Shown piece by piece: positions 8,499-17,505 of a stretch of 64,000 bases of DNA. Origin of the DNA: UBA12077 sp963665525 (GTDB taxonomy: Bacteria > Bacteroidota > Bacteroidia > Bacteroidales > UBA12077); NCBI GenBank assembly GCA_963665525.1, contig OY762280.1, forward strand, positions 1,798,001 through 1,862,000, read 5' to 3'. The number at the start of each line of letters is the position of its first letter. The stretch's first letter is position 1. The notes beneath the pieces were generated by a model. The model searched no databases. It worked only from the letters and a program-made list of their open reading frames with translations, and had not been told where the DNA came from. The position numbers and the translations under genes are program-made.

Positions 8499-11400
8499 TT
8501 ATAATTTCAAAGAAATACCTATGGTATAAAGTTTAGTTGATGGATATGAGCCATAATCAGCACCCATACTTAAATTATCGTTAGCAAACCGGCTTACTTC
8601 AGGATCATAACCCGAATATGAAGTTAGTGTAAACAGATTTTTAGCACTTACAAACATCTTAAACGAAGATATATGCAAACGATCGGTAATACGTTCGGGG
8701 AAATTATAAGCTAATGTAATATCCTTAACACGAAGATAAGATCCATCTTCAACCTGAACATCTGATAAGGTATTCGCTCTTGGAGTCGCATTAGCCCTGG
8801 GGTATTCGTTGGTTGGATTCGAAGTTGTCCAGCGATCTAATGCTGCTGTAGAATTATTTCTGTTACCATCGAAACTTTCAAGAGCAAACCTGTTAAAGTT
8901 TACAATCTCATTTCCATATACCCCTTGAATATAGATATTTAACGAAAATGACTTATAACTAAATGTGTTGGTCAGACCATAAGTAAAATCAGGATTTGCA
9001 TTACCTAATACTACTTTATCCAGTTCATTAATAATGCCATCATCGTTCACATCCACATATTTTCTATCTCCGTGTTTTGGTGTATAATCGCTAAAATATG
9101 GTATTGTTTCAGGGTCTTCATCCTGTTGAATAATACCATCCGATTGGTAACCATAAAATGTTCCTATGGATTCTCCTTCTGTTATCCTGGTCCAGCCATT
9201 AATACCTAGTATACTTTGTCCAACTAAATCATCTTCTCCGGTAAGTTTAGTAATTTCATTTTTGTTTACCGCAAAGTTTACTGTTGTATTCCATGTAAAT
9301 TCACCTACAAAATTTGCAGTATTCGCACTTATCTCAAATCCGTAATTTTTCATGTTCCCCACATTTGTATAAGCATATTTATACCCTGATGTGTAAGGAA
9401 TTGGTGCATTTAATAACAAATCATAGGTCTCTTTGTAATAATAATCACCTGTTATACTAATTCTATTCAGAAATAATCCTAAATCAAAACCAACATTTAT
9501 TTGTTGTGTTGTTTCCCACTTTAGAGAACTGTTTTCGAATGTTGAAGGGCCAGCTCCTACTGCAATTTCATTCTCTCCATAGTATGCTTCTGTTATTTCC
9601 AACAAACCTAATGAACTGTAAGGCGGTATACCTTCATTTCCCACCTGTCCATAACCTGCACGTATTTTTAAATTGCTAATTTTAGAATCCTGGTTCCAAA
9701 AGTTTTCCTGTGTAACACGCCATGCAGCTGAGAATGATGGAAAAAATCCATATTTATTACCTGATCCGAATTTTGAAGAACCATCTAATCGTCCGGTAAG
9801 TGTTACCAGATATTTCTCTTTGTAATTATAGTTTATTCTTGATATAACAGATTGCATCTGCCATCCCGTTGATCCGCTCAACATCAATGTTTTTTTGCTT
9901 CCCACCTGAATAGCATTATATCCCAACCTGTTGTCTTCGAAATCGGAACTGGCAGAATACTGGTATTCCGATTCGAAAGCTTGCATCGAATGCCCTATTA
10001 AAGCATTTATTGAATGATTACTAAATTTCTTATTATAGTTAAATGTATTTTCTATTAGCCAGGTGTATCCATTGGTTGAACCAACCGCTGCCTGCCCGTT
10101 AGATGATTCTGCCCGCTTTAAATAATTAGGAACAAACGATTTATCTGTATTAAAATAGGCATCACCACCTAACGAACTTCTAAATTTTAGATTCTTGATT
10201 AAATCCCATTCTAAATATAAATTACCGATAAAACGGTTAGAGATATTTATTTGCTCCGTTTCATTTGCATCAGCTACAGGATTCCCAACAGCCGGTTTTG
10301 AAGTGTTATTTTCATAAGTATAATTACCGTCCTCATCATACACATCAAGTCCAGGATTAAATTCTAATGCCCACGAAGTTACACTTGATGGAATAGCTGA
10401 TTCATCATCCGTGATCACTCCGTTTAAGACACTTCTATTTATATTCAGCGAAGTACCTATTTTTACATTATCTCTAACATTATTGGTTAAATTAACACGC
10501 AGATTACCTTTTTCGAAATCTGATCCTATGATGATTCCTTCCTGATTAAAGTAATTGACAGATATGGCATAAGCACTGCTTTCTGTACCTCCACTAAACG
10601 ATAACTGATGGTTATGAATAGGTGCCACCCGAAATATCTCATTCTGCCAATCGGTTCCTTCTCCTAAATTTGTTGGGCTTGCATATATTAGTCTTCGATC
10701 TACATCAGCATTATCGGTAGCTTCGTTACCTAACTCAGCCAGTTCTTTTGCCGATAACATATCCATTGTTTTTCGAACCTCTTGCATTCCATAATAACCA
10801 TCATATGATATAGTAAAATTTCCTTTGGTTCCTTGTTTTGTTGTAACCAATATTACTCCATTAGCTCCTCTTGCTCCATAAATAGCAGTTGCTGAAGCAT
10901 CTTTCAAAATCTCAATGGATTCAATGTCACTTGGATTCAGACTATTTAATGGATTTAGAGCAGGTCCCCTCACGGCTCCTGTAGAACCTGTGCTAGGATC
11001 ACTTATGATTGGTACTCCATCGATAATATATAATGGTTCGTTTGTGCCATTTATTGAACTGGTTCCTCGTATACGAATTGTAGTTGCTGCACCAGGCTGC
11101 CCCGATGTTTGCGTTACAACAACACCTGCCGCTTTACCCTGAATTCCCTGATCCAGAGATGATATTGATGTAGTTATAATATCTTCTCCTTTAACCGATG
11201 AAATTGAACCAGTTAGATCGCTTTTCTTTTGTGTTCCATATCCAACTACTACAACTTCATCCATCTGCAGAGATGATTCATTAAGTACAATTTTATATTC
11301 CAATTCCTGACCAACCCTTATTTCCTTTTGGTCATATCCAATAAAACTTACCAATAAAATGGAATTTGTCGGTACATTTAATTTAAACTCACCATTAGGA

Positions 11401-11573
11401 TCTGTTACGGTTCCGATTGAAGTGTTTTTTACCTGAATATTAGCTCCGGGTAGAGGTAAATTATCATTACCCGAGCTTACTATACCATGTATAGTTTTTA
11501 TAATTGTTTCCTGAGCTATTCCCTGCCCAACAATAAACAAAAAGACAATACTTAAAAAAAAAATCCTTTTCAT
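8499..11573 (-). CDS. SusC/RagA TonB-linked outer-membrane transporter
   Basis: The 1024-residue protein has a signal peptide ending near GQGIAQ (about 20), then a carboxypeptidase-D-like beta-sandwich (about 25-100, IHGIVSS through ADPNGEFKL-type sequence). The SusC signature DEVVVVGYGTQKKSDLTGS introduces the plug domain, and a long beta-barrel ends in aromatic-rich strands (LYTIGISLKL). It imports oligosaccharides across the outer membrane using TonB energy together with SusD. The family's usual length is about 1000, so it is complete. It is preceded by a lipoprotein gene 64 bp upstream and followed directly by susD. The operator-bearing promoter at 12550-12580 probably drives it. Confidence 0.97.
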   Translation of the reverse strand: MKRIFFLSIVFLFIVGQGIAQETIIKTIHGIVSSGNDNLPLPGANIQVKNTSIGTVTDPNGEFKLNVPTNSILLVSFIGYDQKEIRVGQELEYKIVLNESSLQMDEVVVVGYGTQKKSDLTGSISSVKGEDIITTSISSLDQGIQGKAAGVVVTQTSGQPGAATTIRIRGTSSINGTNEPLYIIDGVPIISDPSTGSTGAVRGPALNPLNSLNPSDIESIEILKDASATAIYGARGANGVILVTTKQGTKGNFTISYDGYYGMQEVRKTMDMLSAKELAELGNEATDNADVDRRLIYASPTNLGEGTDWQNEIFRVAPIHNHQLSFSGGTESSAYAISVNYFNQEGIIIGSDFEKGNLRVNLTNNVRDNVKIGTSLNINRSVLNGVITDDESAIPSSVTSWALEFNPGLDVYDEDGNYTYENNTSKPAVGNPVADANETEQINISNRFIGNLYLEWDLIKNLKFRSSLGGDAYFNTDKSFVPNYLKRAESSNGQAAVGSTNGYTWLIENTFNYNKKFSNHSINALIGHSMQAFESEYQYSASSDFEDNRLGYNAIQVGSKKTLMLSGSTGWQMQSVISRINYNYKEKYLVTLTGRLDGSSKFGSGNKYGFFPSFSAAWRVTQENFWNQDSKISNLKIRAGYGQVGNEGIPPYSSLGLLEITEAYYGENEIAVGAGPSTFENSSLKWETTQQINVGFDLGLFLNRISITGDYYYKETYDLLLNAPIPYTSGYKYAYTNVGNMKNYGFEISANTANFVGEFTWNTTVNFAVNKNEITKLTGEDDLVGQSILGINGWTRITEGESIGTFYGYQSDGIIQQDEDPETIPYFSDYTPKHGDRKYVDVNDDGIINELDKVVLGNANPDFTYGLTNTFSYKSFSLNIYIQGVYGNEIVNFNRFALESFDGNRNNSTAALDRWTTSNPTNEYPRANATPRANTLSDVQVEDGSYLRVKDITLAYNFPERITDRLHISSFKMFVSAKNLFTLTSYSGYDPEVSRFANDNLSMGADYGSYPSTKLYTIGISLKL

Positions 11574-11637
11574 AGGATATACAAGTTAATTAAAAACAGG
11601 AACCCTGGTTACCCAAGGCCCCTAAAATATAGCGTTA

Positions 11638-12501
11638 TTATTCCCAAGTTACATCATTACATGTACCTGCAGGTCCTGCATCATCATCAGCTCCTGCTTG
11701 ATATGGGTCAAAATCATTACTCCGAGGTGTTGAATAAAATACTTTCTCATAATTTTCAACTGGCTCATAAGGTACAGTTTCTGTTCCCGTATTGAAAGCA
11801 TCTAATCCATAATAAACTACATCACCTATCAACTCTTCCGCATCAATATTTGTAATCATTATAGTATCGCGCACATCTTCTAAGAAAGCTCCTGTTCTAC
11901 TTAAAATTAAGCGAGAAGCAGTCTCATCTAAATTCCAGTAGCAGTAATTGTACCATAAATCAGAAAAATCATCTACTTTAGCACCTATACTTTTATCATA
12001 AGTACCATCTTCGTAGAATCTGTATATATCATCTGTATATACATCAGAAATATCATTTTCGTTGGTCAATTCACGAATTTCTTCAGTTAACAACCAATCA
12101 TACTTTAACAATAATTGGGTCATTGTTAGTTCCACATCCACTACTAAATCAATAGATGTTTCTTGTCCATCATTGTCGATAGCTGTAAATTGAAATGATA
12201 GTATAGGCTCAACATCTTCTTCAGAAACAGTATAGGTAAAGGTAAATGTTAATGTTGTAAATTCTTGAGGAGTTCCGAAAGCTGTACCATCATGTAATGC
12301 AGTAACAACGACCTTATTTAACCCGGCTTCTGCAATAACTGCAACATTCACAGAGATTTCCTCACCAGCTTTTGCTTCAATAAGCTCATCACTTAAAGTG
12401 ATTACCGGTGGTTTCTTATCATCGTCATCGTCACACGAGGTAACAATAAACATGGCAGCAAATAAAAATACTGCCAGACTAGCAAAAATACTTTTTTTCA
12501 T
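11638..12501 (-). CDS. PUL surface lipoprotein, SusE-like or glycan-binding (unassigned)
   Basis: I start this gene at the ATG at 12501, giving 287 residues, because it opens a clean lipoprotein signal (MKKSIFASLAVFLFAAMFIV then TSC, Cys23). The longer in-frame start adds 17 residues that are not signal-like and would lie across the probable operator and promoter. After an Asp-rich linker the N-terminal domain (about 30-130) reads like an Ig-like/PKD fold. The C-terminal part looks like a lipocalin-type beta domain (YRFYEDGTYDKS). Such proteins beside susC/susD usually bind glycan on the cell surface. It is the first gene after the promoter and precedes susC by 64 bp. No enzymatic motif is visible. 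Confidence 0.78.
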   Translation of the reverse strand: MKKSIFASLAVFLFAAMFIVTSCDDDDDKKPPVITLSDELIEAKAGEEISVNVAVIAEAGLNKVVVTALHDGTAFGTPQEFTTLTFTFTYTVSEEDVEPILSFQFTAIDNDGQETSIDLVVDVELTMTQLLLKYDWLLTEEIRELTNENDISDVYTDDIYRFYEDGTYDKSIGAKVDDFSDLWYNYCYWNLDETASRLILSRTGAFLEDVRDTIMITNIDAEELIGDVVYYGLDAFNTGTETVPYEPVENYEKVFYSTPRSNDFDPYQAGADDDAGPAGTCNDVTWE

Positions 12502-12533
12502 AAGATTATAATTTAGATTAGCAATTAGTTCTT

Positions 12534-12551
12534 TGTTCATATGTATGCACA
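12534..12551. promoter_or_regulatory. Probable GntR operator at the susCD-operon promoter
   Basis: The site reads TGTTCATATGTATGCACA. It differs at only two of 18 positions from the palindrome in front of the GntR gene (TGTTCAAATGTATGAACA). It overlaps the last two bases of the predicted -7 element and covers the expected transcription start, the expected place for a repressor site. The similarity is seen directly; binding by this GntR protein is inferred. Confidence 0.7.
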
Positions 12552-12580
12552 AACTTAGTTATTATATTTTAAAACTCCAA
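12550..12580 (-). promoter_or_regulatory. Bacteroidota-type promoter of the lipoprotein-susC-susD operon
   Basis: On the minus strand a TTG (12580-12578) is followed after 20 bp by TAAGTTTG (12557-12550), an exact TAnnTTTG -7 element. The start would fall near 12543, giving a leader of about 40 nt before the ATG at 12501. The operator at 12534-12551 overlaps it. Confidence 0.7.
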
Positions 12581-12611
12581 TTATTTTTTTAGAATAAAAT
12601 TGCATTTATTT

Positions 12612-13697
12612 CTAATTTATAATTTTACTAAGTGGGACACGAATAAAACGAGGTCTGTATATACCTGCATCTTTATAATGATCATCTAATTTAAATGAGT
12701 TTGTATTGTATGAAATAAGAATACCTTTTTCGTTTGTGAATTGAGGATGCACAATAGCATTATAAGTAAATATATTTTTATTTAAACTATCTAATGGTGT
12801 AGTGTATAATAATTTCTCATTTGCCCATCCGGTATATGGTCTATCAGAACTATAAATATAAATATCCGGACTTAGGCCGCCGTCTTGGGTAAAATAATAG
12901 TACTTATCTTCCAATTTTAAAACTGTGAATTGTTCGGATCCTTTAACATCAGCCATTGGTTTTGCATCATCCGCATTTTTCGACCATTTTGTTCCATTAA
13001 AAAACTCCCAATCCCCTGTTGTATTATTCAGCAAAGCTCTTGCCACATAAGGTTTTCCATTACCTAAACCATATATATAAATATACTCCTCCTCTTCTAG
13101 TATTGCATGTCCATAATGAATATCATTTTTTAAGCCATACTCGAAATATTCTACGCCAATCTGTTTAAAATCAGGTAAAGAAAAGGTAAATAAAGCAGTT
13201 CCATTCCATTTAAATCCCCACATACTTGTATCTACCTGATAAAACTTCGAAGCAAATACTTTAAGTTGGTTATCATATACAAATCCGTCGCCAGGCCAGT
13301 ACCATTCATCATATTCTGATGTTTCAAAATTCGATTCAATAACTTGTTTAGGAATCATTACCGATCTGTTTACGTTACCTGTATCGTTAATTATAAACTC
13401 AAATTTATCTCCTTGCTGAACCAGGAATGAGTTCCGAATATAGATTGGATCTGTTTTTGTTCTGGTATTATCATCATTAACTGCTCCAACGAATGTATCG
13501 CCGAATATCCAAACCGTTCTTCCTTCAGGTAATAGCACAGAGTATGTTCCATCACCTCCTGTAAAACCATCGCCCTTTAAGTGGAAATAATCATTAAACT
13601 TCTGATCGACTATAACATTATCTCTATATACTGATTTTTTGCATGCTGTAAAGCTTAATAAGATCAAAAGAAACCAACTTACACTGTTCTTTTTCAT
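12612..13697 (-). CDS. Lipoprotein with predicted five-bladed beta-propeller (GH43/DUF4185-like)
   Basis: The 361-residue protein carries a lipobox at Cys19 (SFTAC). The body is beta-rich with an early IFGDTF motif (64-69) and repeated aromatic-rich blade sequences (VWIFGDTF, YYYFTQDGG). This is the look of DUF4185/DUF5005-type five-bladed propeller proteins, many of which are glycosidases of the GH43/GH117/GH130 structural class. I cannot identify the catalytic acids with confidence. It lies 12 bp downstream of the GntR gene and upstream of the susCD promoter, so it is probably co-transcribed with the regulator and may be an extracellular enzyme or sensor-side binding protein of the locus. 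Confidence 0.6.
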   Translation of the reverse strand: MKKNSVSWFLLILLSFTACKKSVYRDNVIVDQKFNDYFHLKGDGFTGGDGTYSVLLPEGRTVWIFGDTFVGAVNDDNTRTKTDPIYIRNSFLVQQGDKFEFIINDTGNVNRSVMIPKQVIESNFETSEYDEWYWPGDGFVYDNQLKVFASKFYQVDTSMWGFKWNGTALFTFSLPDFKQIGVEYFEYGLKNDIHYGHAILEEEEYIYIYGLGNGKPYVARALLNNTTGDWEFFNGTKWSKNADDAKPMADVKGSEQFTVLKLEDKYYYFTQDGGLSPDIYIYSSDRPYTGWANEKLLYTTPLDSLNKNIFTYNAIVHPQFTNEKGILISYNTNSFKLDDHYKDAGIYRPRFIRVPLSKIIN

Positions 13698-13709
13698 ACT
13701 TATATCAAA

Positions 13710-14447
13710 TTATTCTCTTTCACTCTCTACAGTATATACTATACTATCGGAACGGTAATAACCCAGGTTAAATTCAATTGGTCTTCTGCCGGGATCATAT
13801 ACAAATCGTTTTCTTTTTAGAATTGGATCTCCTGTTTTTATATTAAGCTTTTTAGCTATAAACCTATCTGCTGCAACTGCCGTGATTTCTTCTTTTGATA
13901 ATTTTGCAACTACAGCATAATCATTCTGTAATATTTCATATAAAGGTCTTCTAAAGTCCTCTGTTCCTGTCAGTCCTATACGAGGATGAAAATGCGATAC
14001 AAAATAAACAAACGGACCATCTTCATTTCCTCTTAACCGCTCCATTTTTAAAACCTTAGAATCTTCACTTATTCCCATAAACTCAGCAACTCGTTTTACA
14101 GGGTTCACCCAAGATAGTTCAATATCAAAATTGACAACTTTTACACCTTTTGATTTCATTTCCTGAGTAAAACTCATCCAGTTTTTTGCTTTACTATCCA
14201 CTGGGCGCGTTACAATTGTCCCTACACCCTTTTTACGGAATAAAAGCCCTTCATAAACTAACTTATTGGTTGCTTGTCGTAAAGTATTCCTTGATATTCC
14301 CAGCTCATTAGCCATTTCTATTTCATTTGGCAACAATTTACCATTCTGATATTCAGGCATTACTATCATTTTTCTCAATAATTCTTCAACCTGCAAATAC
14401 AAAGGAATTGAACTATTATGATCAATCGTTAGTTTCATATACTTCAT
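13710..14447 (-). CDS. GntR family (HutC/UTRA) transcriptional regulator of the glycan locus
   Basis: The 245-residue protein has an N-terminal GntR winged helix (about 10-80; IPLYLQVEELLRKMI, LGISRNTLRQATNKL) and a C-terminal UTRA effector domain (about 95-240; VLKMERLR, RRPIEFNLGYYRSD). HutC-type regulators bind short palindromes and release DNA on binding a sugar or sugar phosphate. An 18-bp palindrome lies 13 bp in front of its start codon (14460-14477), and a 16/18-identical copy lies at the promoter of the susCD operon (12534-12551). I therefore infer autoregulation and control of the whole locus, with mannose-6-phosphate or a related sugar phosphate as a plausible effector. Confidence 0.92.
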   Translation of the reverse strand: MKYMKLTIDHNSSIPLYLQVEELLRKMIVMPEYQNGKLLPNEIEMANELGISRNTLRQATNKLVYEGLLFRKKGVGTIVTRPVDSKAKNWMSFTQEMKSKGVKVVNFDIELSWVNPVKRVAEFMGISEDSKVLKMERLRGNEDGPFVYFVSHFHPRIGLTGTEDFRRPLYEILQNDYAVVAKLSKEEITAVAADRFIAKKLNIKTGDPILKRKRFVYDPGRRPIEFNLGYYRSDSIVYTVESERE

Positions 14448-14459
14448 TAAATAATTTAT

Positions 14460-14477
14460 TGTTCAAATGTATGAACA
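14460..14477. promoter_or_regulatory. Palindromic operator upstream of the GntR gene
   Basis: TGTTCA-N6-TGAACA is a perfect inverted repeat 13 bp upstream of the regulator's start codon. A weak -7 match (AATATTTG on the minus strand, 14498-14491) lies just upstream. This suggests autoregulation of the regulator and the adjoining propeller gene. The same sequence recurs at 12534-12551. Confidence 0.68.
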
Positions 14478-14523
14478 TTTTTCTTTTTAGCAAATATTTT
14501 GATTAAATTTTATTTCACACTTT

Positions 14524-15915
14524 CTATTTGCCGATACAGAAATTCTTAAAGATATTACCTAATACTTCATCGGTTGTGATCTCACCTGTGATCTCACCTA
14601 AATAGTGTAAAGTTTCTCGGATATCCTGAGCCAGAAAATCACCTGTAATTCCTGTTTTTAAACCTCCGATTGCTCGATCTAAAGATTCTGAAGCTCTTTC
14701 TAAAGCTTCGTAATGGCGTGCATTGGTTACTATTACTTCATTCTGATTCAAAGCAGATAAGTTTACAATCGATAGTAATTCTTGAACCAATTGATCTACA
14801 TTTTCACCGGTTTTAGCTGAAATTTTTACCAATGCATCGTTATCACTTAACAAGTCATTAATAATAATTTCATCCGAAATCTGGTCAATCTTATTGATTA
14901 CTACGATAAGCTTCTTATCGCTAGCTCCTAGCTTATCTTTTACATTTTGTATCGCTTGTTCAATATCTTCAATACCTTCTGTAGCATCAACCAATAAAAG
15001 AACTATTGAAGACTTTGATATTCTTTCGTAGGTACGTTCAATTCCGATAGTTTCAATAGTATCAACTGTTTCTCGAATTCCTGCTGTATCAATAAATCGG
15101 AAAGAAACCCCTTCAATATTTATAACATCTTCTATAACATCACGTGTTGTACCTGCAATATCGGAAACAATCGCTTTTTCTTCATTCAATATTCTGTTTA
15201 ATAAGGTTGATTTTCCAACATTGGTGTGACCTACAATAGCAACAGGAACTCCGTTTTTAATCACATTTCCTAAATCGAATGATTTTAAAAGCTTTTGAAT
15301 TAGATTTTGAATATTATTTAAAAGATCATTTAATTGTTTGCGATCTGCAAATTCAACATCTTCTTCGCTAAAATCTAATTCCAGTTCTAACAACGAAATA
15401 AAATGCAATAATCGATCACGTAAACTTGCAATTTCACTTGAAAATCCTCCTCGCATTTGCTGCATAGCTACTTTATGTGAAGCCGATGAAGATGATGCAA
15501 TTAAATCGGCAACAGCTTCAGCTTGCGATAAATCCATCTTTCCATTTAAAAATGCACGCATGGTAAACTCGCCTGGTTTAGCTAGTCGAGCACCATTTTT
15601 AATGAATAATTGTAATATCTGTTGTTGAATATACTCAGAACCATGACAGGAAACTTCAACTAAATCTTCGCCTGTGTATGAATTGGGATTTTTAAAAACA
15701 GATATAACAACTTCATCAATAATTTTTGCACCATCCTTCAATACTCCAAAATGTAAAGTGTTGGCAGGTTGATCAATTAATCGTTTACCTTCTTTTGGTG
15801 AAACATACAACTTATCAACCAAAGCAATGGACTCATTCCCACTTAATCTAACTACTGCGATTGCACCATTTCCTTGTGGTGTAGAAATAGCACAAATTAT
15901 ATCATTATTTATCAT
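14524..15915 (-). CDS. mnmE: tRNA modification GTPase MnmE (TrmE)
   Basis: MnmE works with MnmG to install the carboxymethylaminomethyl group at wobble uridine 34 of several tRNAs. The 463-residue protein has the N-terminal folate-binding domain (NGAIAVVRLSG near 16-26), a helical domain, and the inserted G domain: P-loop GHTNVGKS (229-236), DIAGTTRD, DTAG and NKID. It ends in the obligatory C-terminal CIGK with the catalytic cysteine at 460. Length matches the family, so it is complete. Its first codons overlap the tag stop by 11 bp, showing translational coupling. It is not related to the glycan locus; the regulator gene starts 76 bp downstream. Confidence 0.98.
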   Translation of the reverse strand: MINNDIICAISTPQGNGAIAVVRLSGNESIALVDKLYVSPKEGKRLIDQPANTLHFGVLKDGAKIIDEVVISVFKNPNSYTGEDLVEVSCHGSEYIQQQILQLFIKNGARLAKPGEFTMRAFLNGKMDLSQAEAVADLIASSSSASHKVAMQQMRGGFSSEIASLRDRLLHFISLLELELDFSEEDVEFADRKQLNDLLNNIQNLIQKLLKSFDLGNVIKNGVPVAIVGHTNVGKSTLLNRILNEEKAIVSDIAGTTRDVIEDVINIEGVSFRFIDTAGIRETVDTIETIGIERTYERISKSSIVLLLVDATEGIEDIEQAIQNVKDKLGASDKKLIVVINKIDQISDEIIINDLLSDNDALVKISAKTGENVDQLVQELLSIVNLSALNQNEVIVTNARHYEALERASESLDRAIGGLKTGITGDFLAQDIRETLHYLGEITGEITTDEVLGNIFKNFCIGK

Positions 15916-16477
15916 TTTGAACTTCCTTATATCTATAACAACTTACTAAATGATCGTTTACCATTCCTATGGCTTGCATTTTTGCATAACATATTGTTGA
16001 TCCAACAAATTTAAATCCTCGTTTCTTTAAATCTTTACTCATAGCATCTGAAATTTCTGAAGTAGCAGGAATCTCACTCATACTTTTCCATTTATTTACA
16101 ATTGTTTTCCCACCGGTAAACGACCAAATATATTTTGCAAAAGAACCAAATTCTTTCTGAACTTTCATAAAAGCCTTTGCATTTGTAATTGTCGCATTAA
16201 TTTTAAGTTTATTTCGAATAATTCCAGCATCCTGTAATAGTTCATCAACCTTTTTCTGGTCATATTCTGCTATTTTTTTATAATCGAAATGATCAAAAGC
16301 TTTTCGAAAATTTTCCCGTTTAGCAAGTATAGTACTCCAGTTCAATCCAGCCTGGAATCCTTCCAAAATCAGAAATTCAAATAACTTATCATCATCATGT
16401 AATGGAACACCCCATTCTTTATCATGGTATTCAATATCAACAGGCTTTTTTGCCCAGTTACATCTTTGTTTTTCCAT
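15905..16477 (-). CDS. tag: DNA-3-methyladenine glycosylase I
   Basis: Tag excises 3-methyladenine from alkylated DNA in base-excision repair. The 190-residue product has the family start RCNWAK, the EYHDKEWGVP block, the EGFQAGLNWSTILAKRENFRKAF helix region, and a C-terminal HLVSCYRY segment. Cys4/His17-type and C-terminal His/Cys residues fit the zinc-snap of the family. It overlaps mnmE by 11 bp and lies 9 bp after the small Cys-rich gene, so the three form an operon. Length is typical. Confidence 0.96.
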   Translation of the reverse strand: MEKQRCNWAKKPVDIEYHDKEWGVPLHDDDKLFEFLILEGFQAGLNWSTILAKRENFRKAFDHFDYKKIAEYDQKKVDELLQDAGIIRNKLKINATITNAKAFMKVQKEFGSFAKYIWSFTGGKTIVNKWKSMSEIPATSEISDAMSKDLKKRGFKFVGSTICYAKMQAIGMVNDHLVSCYRYKEVQNDK

Positions 16478-16486
16478 ATCATTTTT

Positions 16487-16696
16487 CTAGTTCCAGTGAT
16501 GGCCTTTATTCTGAATCGTTTCTAAAAACTTTTTAATGGATCGATCGTACGTTCTTTCAACTTCATTAGGAAAATAACATGCAGGTAATTGTCCCAATTT
16601 TCTATGATAAGCGATACAATCACAGCATACTCCCTTTTTACTGCAGGAGTATGTACAATTACAATTTTCTTTATTTTGTTCTTTTTTACATTCCAT
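16487..16696 (-). CDS. Small cysteine-rich protein, DUF6485-like
   Basis: This 69-residue product has eight cysteines in its first 41 residues, including the CNCTYSCSKKGVCCDC run, then a conserved-looking YHRKLGQLPACYFPNEVERTYDRS block. That pattern matches the DUF6485 family, small probable metal-binding proteins without known function. It is 9 bp upstream of tag and probably co-transcribed. An overlapping frame is open but lacks any family look. No catalytic motif is apparent, and a zinc or iron-sulphur site is an inference from the cysteines. Confidence 0.8.
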   Translation of the reverse strand: MECKKEQNKENCNCTYSCSKKGVCCDCIAYHRKLGQLPACYFPNEVERTYDRSIKKFLETIQNKGHHWN

Positions 16697-16760
16697 AACA
16701 ATAAGTTTAGTGACGCAAAAGTAACAGAAATAACATTTGATAACAAAACCAATTGATTTT

Positions 16761-16797
16761 AAAAAGAAAGTCCGGTTAAAAACCGGACTTTCTTTTT
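16761..16797 (-). terminator. Strong rho-independent terminator after the cytidylate-kinase-like gene
   Basis: A perfect 17-bp stem (right arm AACCGGACTTTCTTTTT) closes a 3-nt loop, with a U-run on the minus-strand transcript. It lies 16 bp beyond the stop of the gene at 16813-17505. Its A/T-rich flanks would let it act in both directions. Confidence 0.9.
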
Positions 16798-16812
16798 ATC
16801 ATTTAAATATCT

Positions 16813-17505
16813 TTAAATTAAGCCTCTCATCTCAGAAACTTTAGCTATCGTATTCACTACCTGATCAGCATTAAACTTCTCACAATTAAATATTAAATCA
16901 TAATCTACCAACTCCATCTTTTTACCTGCAAATTCAGCTCTTAGTAAAGATCTTTTTTTATCCATTTCAATTGCAAGCTTTTTGGCTTCTGCATGCGTTA
17001 TTTCATGTCTTCTACTAATTCCATCAATACGATAGTCAAGAGAAGCAATTAGTTTTATATGTAATGAATTTGGGATGTCTTTTAAAATAGCAGCTCCACC
17101 TCTACCCACAATAATGACTCTCCCTTGAGCACCTATTGCACTAATAACTTCACGGATTGTATTTTTAATTTTTCTTTCACTCTTATAATATTTACTTGAC
17201 AATGCTTCTAAAATTTCATCAATAGCACTCCTTTTTTGAAACTTAAATACAAACTCTATCTTCTCAGGTGTTAAACCCAATTCTTTAGCAGCTTGATCTA
17301 ATATTTCTTTACTAATAACTTTCCATGGATTATCTTCGGCCCCTTCCATCTCTGTTAACATCTCTGCCAAATCATTGGCACATAAATTAGCTGGACACCC
17401 AAAATAACGTGAAATAGTAATTACTGGACCCGGATTCTTAATTTCCTGATCCGGAGGTTGATATTTATATCTGTCTTCCAAGTATTTTAATAAAATATTA
17501 GCCAT
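16813..17505 (-). CDS. Cytidylate-kinase-like family protein (PF13189 type)
   Basis: The 230-residue protein begins, after about 28 residues, with VITISRYFGCPAN, the start of the Cytidylate_kin2 family, in which the classical P-loop is altered. Later blocks (VIIVGRGGAAILKDIPNSLHIKLIAS and KKRSLLRAEFAGKK) match that family, which is common in anaerobic bacteria and whose physiological substrate is unclear. It is not the housekeeping cmk, which is longer in its NMP-binding part. It stands alone: it is followed by a strong terminator and preceded by about 350 bp without a gene. Confidence 0.82.
   Translation of the reverse strand: MANILLKYLEDRYKYQPPDQEIKNPGPVITISRYFGCPANLCANDLAEMLTEMEGAEDNPWKVISKEILDQAAKELGLTPEKIEFVFKFQKRSAIDEILEALSSKYYKSERKIKNTIREVISAIGAQGRVIIVGRGGAAILKDIPNSLHIKLIASLDYRIDGISRRHEITHAEAKKLAIEMDKKRSLLRAEFAGKKMELVDYDLIFNCEKFNADQVVNTIAKVSEMRGLI

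Noticed and set aside
12502..12552. Longer start for the surface lipoprotein
   Set aside because: The first 17 codons would destroy the lipoprotein signal's normal position and would lie over the operator and transcription start region.
16522..16752. Alternative minus-strand frame across the small Cys-rich gene
   Set aside because: It overlaps the DUF6485-like frame, begins before its supported start, and shows no conserved pattern. The Cys-rich frame has a clear family pattern and correct operon spacing.
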